Assembly: GCF_010671565.1 (NCBI RefSeq)
Contig: NZ_JAABOQ010000001.1
Location: forward strand, 722,346 to 786,345
Length of the DNA stretch: 64,000 nucleotides
Reading direction: 5' to 3'
Source of the DNA: Spongiivirga citrea
GTDB lineage: Bacteria; Bacteroidota; Bacteroidia; Flavobacteriales; Flavobacteriaceae
The notes beneath the pieces are model-generated. The model was given only the letters and a program-made list of their open reading frames with translations. It was not told the DNA's origin and made no database searches. The position numbers and the translations under genes were made by a program. Below are positions 17,290 to 28,027 of this stretch, piece after piece. Position 1 is the stretch's first letter. Each line of letters begins with the position of its first letter.

Positions 17290-18447
17290 TTATAATTTCT
17301 TATTAAAAAACAACATAATTGTCATCGCGATTGCCACTCCTATTAAAATTGCTGTAAAACTAATGCTTAAATCATATTGTTTAGATAACCAGCCTAAAAA
17401 AGCTGGACTTATCAAAAAGCCGACATAACCAAAACCAGCTACAAATGAAATCCCTTCAGCCGGTGATACCTCTTTACTTTTTCCTGCAAGGCGAAACAAC
17501 TCCGGAATGACCACGGAAAAACCAAGACCCACAAATGCAAAACCAATAAGCGCTATTGTAAAATCGGCTAACAAAACTCCAATCAAACCAATAATTGCAA
17601 TTAGACAACTAGCTATAATTAGTTTTCTTGCCCCAAATCGCGAGCTAATAGCATCACCAAAAAAACGCCCAATAGTCATGGTCACAGAAAAAGCCACGAA
17701 ACCATAACCAGCAATTTTATCGGTTGATACCTTTACAATATCTAATAAATATAGCTTGCTCCAATGCTCGACTGCTCCTTCTCCCCCCATAATCAAGAAT
17801 GCAATTATGGTCAGACCTAGCAGCGGTCTTAAAAGTTTTATATTGAACTTATTCTTCTCGCGAGTTACCTGTTTTCCTTTGATATTGATATAATTCTTTA
17901 GCAATAATACATTCGTAATAATTACCAAAATTGAGGCAGCCAGAATATGATGCAATGGAATTTTAAAATAGGTAATTATCAATGTACCAATACCTGCGCC
18001 GATCACGCCACCTAAACTAAAAAAGCCATGAGCAGCAGACATGAAGTGTACCTCATCATTCGTTTCGATTTCAGAAACAAGGGCGTTCATGGCCACATCT
18101 GTTAAACAAGCGAATAAACCCACAACATACAGTGCGAGGCATAATAGCACATAAGAAGATGCAACAAATGGAAATAAAAATACCAGCGAAAAAACAACAA
18201 TCCCAGCAAAGGTGGTTTTTCCCAAGCCCAGCCGTTTGATGATTATTGATGAGAATGGCACCATAGATAAGGTCCCAGCCGCAATACAGAACAAGGCAAT
18301 ACCTACTTGACCGTCATCAAGAACAAGTTTGTTTTTAATAGTGGGTATATAAAGTACCCAAGTAGCTATTAAAATATTAAGAGATGTAAAAACCCAGGCA
18401 GGGGCAAAATATCGAAATTTCGATAGAATGAGTACTAGTGATTGCAT
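17290..18447 (-). CDS. Major facilitator superfamily transporter
   Basis: 385 aa with about twelve transmembrane segments in two halves; the fold and the loop after TM2 (IIIKRLGLGKTTF) fit the MFS. I place the start at ATG 18447 because a TATTTTTG -7 element ends 3 bases upstream; an in-frame TTG 30 bases further upstream would lie before this promoter. Substrate unknown; the general look (fucose/glucose-permease-like or drug efflux) does not decide it. First gene of the cluster with the acidic protein and glycosyltransferase. Confidence 0.85.
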   Translation of the reverse strand: MQSLVLILSKFRYFAPAWVFTSLNILIATWVLYIPTIKNKLVLDDGQVGIALFCIAAGTLSMVPFSSIIIKRLGLGKTTFAGIVVFSLVFLFPFVASSYVLLCLALYVVGLFACLTDVAMNALVSEIETNDEVHFMSAAHGFFSLGGVIGAGIGTLIITYFKIPLHHILAASILVIITNVLLLKNYINIKGKQVTREKNKFNIKLLRPLLGLTIIAFLIMGGEGAVEHWSKLYLLDIVKVSTDKIAGYGFVAFSVTMTIGRFFGDAISSRFGARKLIIASCLIAIIGLIGVLLADFTIALIGFAFVGLGFSVVIPELFRLAGKSKEVSPAEGISFVAGFGYVGFLISPAFLGWLSKQYDLSISFTAILIGVAIAMTIMLFFNKKL

Positions 18448-18450
18448 ACT

Positions 18451-18458
18451 CAAAAATA
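18451..18458 (-). promoter_or_regulatory. -7 element of the MFS transporter gene
   Basis: Minus-strand TATTTTTG (plus CAAAAATA), with a TTG 16 bases upstream (plus CAA at 18475-18477), slightly short for a -33 box. The element ends 3 bases before the ATG. Confidence 0.5.
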
Positions 18459-18507
18459 ATCCAAATTGTATTAGCAAAATGAATTAAAAAAGACCGCAAT
18501 AAATCGC

Positions 18508-18515
18508 TATTTTTG
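18508..18515 (+). promoter_or_regulatory. -7 element of the kynurenine operon
   Basis: TATTTTTG matches TAnnTTTG and ends 25 bases before the TTG start of kynU. No -33 TTG at the right spacing, so use of an activator is possible. Confidence 0.5.
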
Positions 18516-18540
18516 TTAGACCACCAATACTATTATTTCC

Positions 18541-19809
18541 TTGAGCGAGCACACCAAAGCTATTGAATTTGCCAAAGAATTAGACCTAGCTGATCCTTTA
18601 AACTCCTATCGCGATCGATTTCATATTCCAAAAGATAGTTCGGGCAATGAGCTCATTTATTTTTGTGGAAATTCATTAGGACTTCAACCCAAAACGACGA
18701 AATCATACATTGACCAAGAACTTCATGATTGGGCTAATTTAGGCGTTGAAGGTCATTTTGAAGCGACAAACCCATGGATGCCATATCACGAGTATTTGAC
18801 CGAAGCAATGGCAAAAATTGTTGGGGCTAAAAAAAACGAGGTAGTGGTGATGAATACATTGACCACTAATCTTCATTTAATGATGGTTTCTTTTTACCGC
18901 CCTACCCCTACTCGATATAAAATTTTAATCGAGGGTGATGCATTTCCTTCTGATGATTATGCTGTGAGTTCTCAATTAATTAATAATAATATCGATCCTA
19001 ATGAAGGTCTGATCAAATGGACGGCAAGAGAAGGTGAAGACCTTCCTAGACTAGAAGATCTTGAAGCTATTTTAAAAGATCAAGGGCATGAAATTGCGCT
19101 TATAATGATTGGCGCGGTAAATTATTATACAGGTCAATTTTTCAACTTAAAAAAAATAACAGAACTAGGCCATCAATTTGGATGTAAAGTCGGATTTGAT
19201 TGTGCTCATGGTGCGGGTAATGTGCCGCTTGATTTACATGATTCTGGTGCTGATTTCGCTGTTTGGTGTTCATACAAATATTTGAACTCCGGACCCGGAA
19301 GTTTAGCCGGCTGTTTTGTGCATGAACGACATGCAAATGACAAAACGCTAAAACGCTTTGCTGGTTGGTGGGGTCATAATAAAAATACTCGTTTTAATAT
19401 GCGCCATGGTTTTGATCCTATTCCAGGTGCTGAAGGCTGGCAGTTAAGTAATCCGCCTATTTTATCAATGGCTGCAATTAAAGCTTCGCTCGATATTTTT
19501 AATGAAGCGGGCATTCATAACATTACAAAAAAATCAAAAAAACTTAGTGGCTACTTGCAAAGTCTTATTACTAATATGCATAATGATCGTATTTCAATCA
19601 TTACTCCTAAAGACGAAATACGGCGAGGTTGTCAAGTATCTATTAAAGTTAGTAAGGCTGACAAAAGTCTTCATGATAAGCTTACCGAAGCCGGTGTTAT
19701 AACCGATTGGCGAGAACCTGATGTTATTCGCGCTGCGCCGGTGGCGCTTTACAATACATTTGAAGAAGTTTTTGAAATGGTAGAAAGATTGAAGTTCGTT
19801 TTAAATTAA
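18541..19809 (+). CDS. kynU: Kynureninase
   Basis: 422 aa, PLP enzyme cleaving kynurenine to anthranilate and 3-hydroxykynurenine to 3-hydroxyanthranilate, plus alanine. The PLP lysine lies in CSYKYLNSGPGSLAGCFV as K246, and the N-terminal LIYFCGNSLGLQP and HDWANLGVEGH segments are typical of the family. The start codon is TTG at 18541, chosen because the frame is open only from just before it and because the length fits. First gene of the kynurenine cluster, 3 bases before the next gene. Confidence 0.96.
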   Translation: MSEHTKAIEFAKELDLADPLNSYRDRFHIPKDSSGNELIYFCGNSLGLQPKTTKSYIDQELHDWANLGVEGHFEATNPWMPYHEYLTEAMAKIVGAKKNEVVVMNTLTTNLHLMMVSFYRPTPTRYKILIEGDAFPSDDYAVSSQLINNNIDPNEGLIKWTAREGEDLPRLEDLEAILKDQGHEIALIMIGAVNYYTGQFFNLKKITELGHQFGCKVGFDCAHGAGNVPLDLHDSGADFAVWCSYKYLNSGPGSLAGCFVHERHANDKTLKRFAGWWGHNKNTRFNMRHGFDPIPGAEGWQLSNPPILSMAAIKASLDIFNEAGIHNITKKSKKLSGYLQSLITNMHNDRISIITPKDEIRRGCQVSIKVSKADKSLHDKLTEAGVITDWREPDVIRAAPVALYNTFEEVFEMVERLKFVLN

Positions 19810-19812
19810 AAG

Positions 19813-20424
19813 ATGTACACACCTAAATACTATAAAAATGAAGACCTTGATGAGATATTGGCTTTCTTGAAAGCGAATAGCTTTGGTATTCTAGTTTCTA
19901 AAACGGAAAAACTTTTAGCCACTCATATCCCAATCGAGTTAATTCAAAAAGAAGACAAAAAATGGTACTTACAAGGTCATGTTGCAAAAGGAAATCCGCA
20001 ATGGAATGATTTTAAAAATGAAGAAGTACTAGCTATCTTTAACGGGCCGCATAGCTACGTATCATCTTCTTGGTATGATTTTGAAGAAGTACCAACGTGG
20101 AATTATATCGCAGTTCATGTGTATGGAAAAATAAGAACTACCACTGAGGATGAGCTTTTAACAATGCTACATGCATTAGTAGATAAATATGAGGCGGATT
20201 CAAAAGACCCGATCAAATTGGAAAATTTATCCCCCAAAACAATACGTCAAATTCGCGGAATAGTAGGTTTTGAGATTGAGATTACCGATATACAAGCGAC
20301 CTACAAACTATCGCAATCACATAGTGACCATAATTATCATAATGTTGTTGACGAACTTGCAAAAGTGCCTAACGAAGGTTCCAAAGAAATTGCTCAAATA
20401 ATGAAGAAGAAAAGATCGAAGTAG
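19813..20424 (+). CDS. PaiB-family FMN-binding protein
   Basis: 203 aa, FMN-binding split-barrel of the PaiB/NMT-repressor family. Visible: MYTPKYYKNEDLDEILAFL at the start, FNGPHSYVSSSWY and PTWNYIAVHVYGKI, the regular family motifs. It is embedded between kynU and kmo with gaps of 3 bases each side. In Bacillus PaiB is a transcription regulator and other members may be flavin reductases; which applies here is unknown. It might serve the monooxygenase or regulate the cluster (inference). Confidence 0.9.
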   Translation: MYTPKYYKNEDLDEILAFLKANSFGILVSKTEKLLATHIPIELIQKEDKKWYLQGHVAKGNPQWNDFKNEEVLAIFNGPHSYVSSSWYDFEEVPTWNYIAVHVYGKIRTTTEDELLTMLHALVDKYEADSKDPIKLENLSPKTIRQIRGIVGFEIEITDIQATYKLSQSHSDHNYHNVVDELAKVPNEGSKEIAQIMKKKRSK

Positions 20425-20427
20425 CGA

Positions 20428-21843
20428 ATGAAAAAAGATGATACCATATTAATTGTTGGTGCAGGCTTGTGTGGCAGTTTGCTGGCTTTGCGTTTAGGTC
20501 AACGTGGTTTTACAGTGAATGTTTATGAAAAGCGACCTGATCTGCGTAAAGTAGATATTAGCGCAGGACGTTCTATTAATCTAGCTTTTTCAGATCGAGG
20601 AAATAAAGGCATGAAATTGGTCGACCTTGAAGAAAAAGTAAAAGAATTATGCATCCCGATGAATGGGCGTATGATTCATGATAAAGAAGGTAATACATTC
20701 TTGTCCAACTACAGCGGCCGTGATTATGAATATATCAACTCGATTTCTCGGGGTGATCTTAATGCATTGTTATTAGACGAAGCAGAGAAACACCCTAAAG
20801 TGAATGTTCATTTTAATACCTCATGTAAGAAGGTAGACTTTGAAAATACCAAGGCCTATTTTAAAAATTACAATACAAAATCTGAGTTTACCCAAACGGC
20901 AGATGTTATTATCGCCACGGACGGTGCCGGATCAGCATTACGGAAAAGCTATTATTTAGAACGTAAATTCTTATTTAGTTTTTCACAAAACTACCTTACT
21001 CATGGGTACAAAGAATTAAGCATCCTTCCTACCGAAAACGGAGGTTATAAAACCTATAAAAATGCCTTACATATTTGGCCAAGAGGTGATTTTATGATTA
21101 TCGCGCTACCAAATCTAGATGGCAGCTTTACCGTTACCTTGTTTTTAAGTTATGAAGAAGGTGAATACAATTTTAACAATCTCACCAATCCAGAAATCGT
21201 TACTGAATTCTTTAAAAAGGAATTTCCAGATGCTTTAGAGATTATGCCCAATTTGGTCGAGGACTTTTTTGAAAATCCGACAGCTCCATTGGGCACGATA
21301 AAATGCTCACCATGGCATTATAAAGGCAATACATTATTAATGGGTGATAGTGCCCATGCCATAGTACCTTTTTACGGTCAAGGCATGAATGCTTCTTTTG
21401 AAGATGTAGTTGAATTTGATGCAGTATTAGATGAAGAGCATGAAAGTTGGGAAGCAGTTTTTAAAGCCTATCAAAAACGTCGAAAAAAAGATACTGATGC
21501 AATTGCCGATCTTGCTATTGACAATTTTCATGAGATGAAAGATCATGTCGCAAATCCGATTTTTCAGGAAAAAAGAAAATTGGAAATGGCTCTTGAAGAC
21601 CAATTTCCAAAAGACTATTCCTCAAAATATTCCTTGGTGACTTTTAATGAACATATAGGTTATCGAGAAGCCATGATAAAAGGTCGCGCTCAGGATGAAG
21701 CAATTTTAAATATGATTGCTGATGGTGATATTGAAATTAAAGATAATATGTCAAAAGAAGTACTTGCCGACGCTTTAAAAAGGGTACAAGAAGTAACCAA
21801 TACCATTTTAAAGCATGACCGTATAGCCGAATTAAAAGAATAA
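20428..21843 (+). CDS. kmo: Kynurenine 3-monooxygenase
   Basis: 471 aa FAD-dependent hydroxylase converting kynurenine to 3-hydroxykynurenine with NADPH and O2. FAD motif GAGLCG at 11-16, the ribose-binding VYEKRPDLRK stretch, and the second FAD motif GDSAHAIVPFYGQGMNASFE. The C-terminus here is soluble and lacks the long membrane anchor of eukaryotic KMO. Gaps to both neighbours are 3 bases. Confidence 0.95.
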   Translation: MKKDDTILIVGAGLCGSLLALRLGQRGFTVNVYEKRPDLRKVDISAGRSINLAFSDRGNKGMKLVDLEEKVKELCIPMNGRMIHDKEGNTFLSNYSGRDYEYINSISRGDLNALLLDEAEKHPKVNVHFNTSCKKVDFENTKAYFKNYNTKSEFTQTADVIIATDGAGSALRKSYYLERKFLFSFSQNYLTHGYKELSILPTENGGYKTYKNALHIWPRGDFMIIALPNLDGSFTVTLFLSYEEGEYNFNNLTNPEIVTEFFKKEFPDALEIMPNLVEDFFENPTAPLGTIKCSPWHYKGNTLLMGDSAHAIVPFYGQGMNASFEDVVEFDAVLDEEHESWEAVFKAYQKRRKKDTDAIADLAIDNFHEMKDHVANPIFQEKRKLEMALEDQFPKDYSSKYSLVTFNEHIGYREAMIKGRAQDEAILNMIADGDIEIKDNMSKEVLADALKRVQEVTNTILKHDRIAELKE

Positions 21844-21846
21844 CTA

Positions 21847-22251
21847 ATGGAAGAAAAGAAAGTTACGCCCCGAGGCGCTTACCCGCATACAAAGAGAGTT
21901 GGCGATTTTATTTTTGTTTCTGGAACCAGTTCACGCCGTGCAGACAATACTATCGCTGGAGTTGATATCATTGATGAGATGGGAACGAAGCGACTAAATA
22001 TTGAAGTCCAAACACGTGAAGTCATAAACAATATCGAGAAAAATTTAGGAAATGAAGGCGCTACTCTAGCCGATGTGGTTGATGTCACCTCTTTTCTAGT
22101 TAATATGAATGACTTTGCAGGATACAATAAAGCCTATGCAGAGTTTTTTAATTCAGAAACCGGTCCAGCCAGAACAACAGTTGCCGTGCATCAATTACCA
22201 CATCCCGATTTAGTAGTTGAGATTAAAGTGATGGCTTATAAGCCAGTTTAG
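21847..22251 (+). CDS. RidA-fold 2-aminomuconate deaminase
   Basis: 134 aa of the RidA/YjgF fold, with the family core [11 protein letters not shown] and [21 protein letters not shown] and the terminal EIKVMAYKP. Its position between kmo and an aminomuconate-semialdehyde dehydrogenase argues for 2-aminomuconate deaminase (the AmnD/NbaF role) rather than a general enamine deaminase, but this is inferred from context. Follows kmo by 3 bases. Confidence 0.85.
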   Translation: MEEKKVTPRGAYPHTKRVGDFIFVSGTSSRRADNTIAGVDIIDEMGTKRLNIEVQTREVINNIEKNLGNEGATLADVVDVTSFLVNMNDFAGYNKAYAEFFNSETGPARTTVAVHQLPHPDLVVEIKVMAYKPV

Positions 22252-22272
22252 AATTTAGAAACGTTGAAAAAC

Positions 22273-23712
22273 ATGACCATACAAAACTTCATAAATGGCG
22301 AATATATAAATCCAGTTGATAATAATTGGATAGATAACTATTGTCCAGCGAATGGTGAAGTGTATGGTAAAATCCCTGATTCTTCATCAAAAGATATTGA
22401 AACAGCGGTTGATGCAGCTGAAAAAGCATTTAAGCAATGGTCTAATACCAATATTGATGAGCGTAGTGCTATTCTTTTAAAAATTGCAGACAGAATTGAA
22501 TCTCAAATTGATTTACTAGCTAAAGCAGAAAGCAAAGACAATGGAAAACCTGTTAATCTAGCAAAATCTGTTGATATCCCGAGAGCTGCAAGCAACTTTC
22601 GGTTTTTTGGGCATGCCATAACACAATTCGCTAGTGAGTCGCATGAAAGTATTGGTCAAAACGCAATAAATTATACCCTAAGACAACCATTGGGTGTTGT
22701 TGGCTGTATCTCTCCCTGGAATCTGCCTTTGTATTTATTCACATGGAAAATCGCGCCAGCAATCGCAACTGGTAACTGTGTAATTGCAAAACCCAGCGAG
22801 GTAACGCCAATGACTGCTTATTTACTTGGAGAAATTTGCAATAAAGCTGGATTACCAAAAGGAGTGCTAAATATTGTTCATGGGAAAGGCTCATCAACAG
22901 GTCAAGCTATTATTGAACATTCACAAATAAAAGCCATTTCATTTACTGGTGGCACAAAAACAGGAGCTCATATCGCATCTGTTGCCGCTCCAAAATTCAA
23001 GAAACTATCTCTTGAATTAGGTGGAAAAAACCCAAATATCATTTTTGCTGATTGTGACTATGATGAGATGTTAAGTACTACGGTAAGATCTTCCTTTTCT
23101 AATCAAGGGCAAATATGTTTATGCGGTTCACGAATCTTTATTGAAGAGCGCATTTACGAAAAATTCAAAGCCGATTTTATCCAAAAAGTAAGTCAGTTAA
23201 AGGTCGGAGATCCAGCCGACAGTAATTCTGATCTCGGTGCATTAGTATCTAAAGAACATTTAGATAAGGTAATAACTTACATAGCATCCGCAGATAAAGA
23301 AGGAGGAAGCATTTTGTATGGAGGAGAAAAAATAACGGTTTCCGGTTTGGAAGATGGTTACTACCTAAACCCGACAATTATTGAAGTTGAAAGTAATTCA
23401 TGTAAACTAAATCAAGAGGAAATTTTTGGCCCTGTAGTTACCATAATGCCTTTTAAAAATGAAGACGAAGTTTTAAAAATGGCAAACGATACTATTTATG
23501 GTTTATCAACCACTTTGTGGACCAACGACCTAAAACGCACAATGCGAATGACAAAGGCACTACAAAGTGGTATTGTTTGGGTAAACACTTGGATGATGCG
23601 AGATCTTCGCACTCCTTTTGGTGGAGTAAAAAATAGCGGAGTCGGTCGAGAAGGTGGCTTCGAAGCACTGCGATTTTTTACCGAGACGAAGAATGTGTGT
23701 ATTAAATACTAG
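22273..23712 (+). CDS. Aldehyde dehydrogenase, probably 2-aminomuconate-6-semialdehyde dehydrogenase
   Basis: 479 aa NAD-dependent ALDH. Catalytic Cys C282 in GQICLCGS, the general-base Glu in LELGGKNP, and the Rossmann SFTGGTKTGAHI. I take ATG 22273 as start (MTIQNFINGEYINP), in preference to an in-frame TTG 9 bases upstream. By context it oxidises 2-aminomuconate semialdehyde, the product of ACMSD, to 2-aminomuconate for the preceding deaminase. Substrate assignment is by neighbourhood, not from the sequence alone. Confidence 0.87.
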   Translation: MTIQNFINGEYINPVDNNWIDNYCPANGEVYGKIPDSSSKDIETAVDAAEKAFKQWSNTNIDERSAILLKIADRIESQIDLLAKAESKDNGKPVNLAKSVDIPRAASNFRFFGHAITQFASESHESIGQNAINYTLRQPLGVVGCISPWNLPLYLFTWKIAPAIATGNCVIAKPSEVTPMTAYLLGEICNKAGLPKGVLNIVHGKGSSTGQAIIEHSQIKAISFTGGTKTGAHIASVAAPKFKKLSLELGGKNPNIIFADCDYDEMLSTTVRSSFSNQGQICLCGSRIFIEERIYEKFKADFIQKVSQLKVGDPADSNSDLGALVSKEHLDKVITYIASADKEGGSILYGGEKITVSGLEDGYYLNPTIIEVESNSCKLNQEEIFGPVVTIMPFKNEDEVLKMANDTIYGLSTTLWTNDLKRTMRMTKALQSGIVWVNTWMMRDLRTPFGGVKNSGVGREGGFEALRFFTETKNVCIKY

Positions 23713-23724
23713 AAACAAGACATA

Positions 23725-23765
23725 AAGAATCAAGAAAGGAACATCATGTCTGTATCCTGATTCTT
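23725..23765. repeat. Hairpin-forming sequence between the ALDH and SDR genes
   Basis: AAGAATCA (23725-23732) pairs with TGATTCTT (23758-23765), with an inner GACAT/ATGTC pair nearby. It fills most of the 71-base gap. The sequence style resembles degenerate intergenic palindromes seen in flavobacterial genomes. It lies where a 3-hydroxyanthranilate dioxygenase gene might be expected. Confidence 0.35.
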
Positions 23766-23783
23766 AATTCAAATATCTAAAAA

Positions 23784-24569
23784 ATGAATTTAGATCTAAA
23801 TAACAAAAACGCCTTAGTCTGTGGCAGCACTCAAGGCATCGGAAAAGCAACAGCGATACAATTAGCTAAACTAGGTGCAAATGTCATATTGGTAGCAAGA
23901 AACGAACAGAAATTAAAGAGTGTTTTAGCCTTACTACCGAACAACAATCAACATCACAGTTATATCGTAGCAGATTTTAGGGATCCTGAGGAATTGCAAC
24001 AAAAAGTATTGATAAAATTGCACGGATTAAAGGCTGTTCACATTCTTATTAATAACACTGGTGGTCCAGCTGGTGGTCCAGTGTACAGTGCAAAAATTAG
24101 TGACTTTGAGAGTGCCTTTACCCAGCACCTAAAATGTAATCATTTATTAGTGCAAGCGGTAGTCCCCAAGATGAAAGAAGTTGGCTATGGTCGTATCATT
24201 AATGTCATTTCCACATCAGTAAAACAACCCTTGCCCGATTTGGGGGTTTCTAATACTATTAGAGGCGCTGTTGGCAATTGGTCAAAAACACTTGCCAATG
24301 AACTTGGTGAATTTGGTATTACGGTCAACAATGTGTTACCCGGTGCTACAGAAACCGAACGGCTAACTCAAATTATCAATAACAAAGCAGAAAAAACAGG
24401 AAAAACATCTGAAGAAATTGCCAATACAATGAAATCAGGCATTCCCGCTAGGCGTTTCGCTCAACCTGAAGAAACCGCTAATGCCATCGCCTTTTTAGCA
24501 AGTGAAGCCGCAGGCTATGTAAACGGCATTAATCTTCCTGTTGATGGCGGGCGGACCAAATCACTTTAA
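23784..24569 (+). CDS. Short-chain dehydrogenase/reductase
   Basis: 261 aa classical SDR: cofactor motif GSTQGIGKA near residues 12-20, NNTGG (in place of the common NNAG), and the C-terminal GYVNGINLPVDGG. The active site is unusual: the Ser segment reads IINVISTSVKQPLPDLGVSN, so the canonical YxxxK is not where expected and the next candidate helix begins TIRGAVGNWSKTLANELG. This pattern, with Tyr missing, is seen in some SDRs of degradation clusters. The reaction is unknown; it lies in the kynurenine cluster. Confidence 0.85.
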   Translation: MNLDLNNKNALVCGSTQGIGKATAIQLAKLGANVILVARNEQKLKSVLALLPNNNQHHSYIVADFRDPEELQQKVLIKLHGLKAVHILINNTGGPAGGPVYSAKISDFESAFTQHLKCNHLLVQAVVPKMKEVGYGRIINVISTSVKQPLPDLGVSNTIRGAVGNWSKTLANELGEFGITVNNVLPGATETERLTQIINNKAEKTGKTSEEIANTMKSGIPARRFAQPEETANAIAFLASEAAGYVNGINLPVDGGRTKSL

Positions 24570-24589
24570 AAATTACTACTAAGGAATTA

Positions 24590-24642
24590 AAGTAATCTTA
24601 ACCAAATTAAACTTAAAGTTTAATATCTTTATTGGATTACTT
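24590..24642. repeat. Two-tier inverted repeat upstream of the ACMSD-like gene
   Basis: Outer arms AAGTAATC (24590-24597) and GATTACTT (24635-24642); inner arms ATTAAACT (24606-24613) and AGTTTAAT (24617-24624) around TAA. The two dyads share almost the same centre. It ends 11 bases before the ATG of the decarboxylase gene and could be a regulator site or a leader hairpin. Confidence 0.45.
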
Positions 24643-24653
24643 AATCAACAAAC

Positions 24654-25751
24654 ATGAAACGTAAACTTCGCATTAACGGTCATTCGCACCTCCTGCCCTA
24701 TCCGCATGAAATTCCGAAATTCATGAAGGATAAAGAGATTTTTTGGGTGGATGATGAGCGCAAGTTTATGCTGCAAAAAGGCTGGAAACGGCCTGTCACC
24801 GATTCTAGTTTCTTTTTAAATGAGAAGTTGGAATGGATGGAACGTTACAAGATTGATCATGCTGTCGTACTCAATCTTTCACAACTCTACGGAAACGGAC
24901 TTCGTTTAGAAGAAATGAAACAAGCATTACGATTTCAGAATGATTTCAATGCCCGTATTCAACATGAAAACCCTTCAAAATTTACAACTGGTTTTGTAGT
25001 ACATCCTGGATATGGACGCGGTGCAGTATGGGAAATCGAACGATGTGTTGAAGAACTTGGTATGAGTTTACTATGCCTACCAACGCATTATATGGACACT
25101 ATAGGCACTTGGCGATGCATTTTTGATGAAGAGAATGAACGAATTTTTGAAGCAGCTGACAACTACGGTTTAGCAGTAGAAATTCACCCTTATGATGGTG
25201 AAAAATTTATACTCCTTGAAAATACAAGCTGGCGTTTTCACTTGATATGGATGCTGGCACAATGTGCAGATGCATATCATTTTTTGACACTAAATGGCTA
25301 TCAGGATAAATATCCTAATATGCGTGTTTGCTTCGCCCATGGCGGGCAACTTGCTCAAATCAATCTCGGACGCCGTATTCAAGGATTTGATGGTCGACCC
25401 GATCTTTTTGAAGGTAAAGCGCACCCAAGAACCGCAGTCGGGCATCCAAATATATTTTTCGACACCTTGGTTCACGATACAGGATCATTAAAATTATTGG
25501 CCGAAAATCAAACTTCCAAACAAATTGTCATGGGCTTAGATGATCCTTATCCGCTAGGAGAAATGGAAAGTGAACCGCAATCATCCTATCCAGGAAAAAT
25601 CCTCGATCTAGCCAAAGAACGTGGCATTTTTACTGCAGAAGAATGCGACGCAATTTGGGAGGATAATGTATTGCAATGGTTATATGGAGATAACACCACC
25701 AAAAAACAAGAATTAATAGACAAAATTCTCGCTCAGGAAGTATCTGTATAA
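24654..25751 (+). CDS. Amidohydrolase, probable 2-amino-3-carboxymuconate-6-semialdehyde decarboxylase (ACMSD)
   Basis: 365 aa of the amidohydrolase-2 (ACMSD) family. Metal ligands visible: H10 and H12 in GHSH near the N-terminus, the His of VEIHPYDG, the His of CFAHGG and the Asp of MGLDDPYPLG. Family role: decarboxylation of ACMS, the ring-cleavage product of 3-hydroxyanthranilate. With the ALDH and RidA-fold proteins it makes the lower part of an aminomuconate pathway like that of nitrobenzoate degraders (NbaD, NbaE, NbaF). Last gene of the cluster. Confidence 0.9.
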   Translation: MKRKLRINGHSHLLPYPHEIPKFMKDKEIFWVDDERKFMLQKGWKRPVTDSSFFLNEKLEWMERYKIDHAVVLNLSQLYGNGLRLEEMKQALRFQNDFNARIQHENPSKFTTGFVVHPGYGRGAVWEIERCVEELGMSLLCLPTHYMDTIGTWRCIFDEENERIFEAADNYGLAVEIHPYDGEKFILLENTSWRFHLIWMLAQCADAYHFLTLNGYQDKYPNMRVCFAHGGQLAQINLGRRIQGFDGRPDLFEGKAHPRTAVGHPNIFFDTLVHDTGSLKLLAENQTSKQIVMGLDDPYPLGEMESEPQSSYPGKILDLAKERGIFTAEECDAIWEDNVLQWLYGDNTTKKQELIDKILAQEVSV

Positions 25752-25845
25752 CGCCAATTTGGCATCTTTTTGACCATCCTAAAAACAAGTCTGTTTTTCC
25801 ACAATTTTTTGTTAATAACTTACCACTTCAAACACCTATAAATAC

Positions 25846-25861
25846 TAGGCTATGAAGCCTA
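25846..25861. repeat. Inverted repeat before gyrB
   Basis: TAGGCT-ATGA-AGCCTA, a 6-4-6 dyad ending 6 bases before the gyrB -7 element. It may bind a regulator or act as a weak end signal for the kynurenine operon. The rest of 25752-25967 shows no gene. Confidence 0.35.
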
Positions 25862-25867
25862 TTTTGC

Positions 25868-25875
25868 TATATTTG
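25868..25875 (+). promoter_or_regulatory. -7 element of gyrB
   Basis: TATATTTG is an exact TAnnTTTG match 92 bases before the gyrB ATG, giving a leader of about 85 bases. No clear -33 TTG. Confidence 0.5.
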
Positions 25876-25904
25876 CTTGTTAGCGAAATTTTGGGATTTT
25901 TTAA

Positions 25905-27917
<2,013 letters not shown>

Positions 27918-27939
27918 TCGCATTCAAATAAATACATTG

Positions 27940-27969
27940 AAAGTCCATCTTTTTAGGTGGACTTTTTTA
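27940..27969 (+). terminator. Intrinsic terminator after gyrB
   Basis: A 10-bp stem (27940-27949 with 27956-27965, one G-T pair) with a 6-base loop, followed by T's. 22 bases after the stop. Confidence 0.85.
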
Positions 27970-28027
27970 TTGATTAAATCTCTGTGAACAATCAATGAAA
28001 ATCTCATTTTTTTTGTCAGCAATTTCT

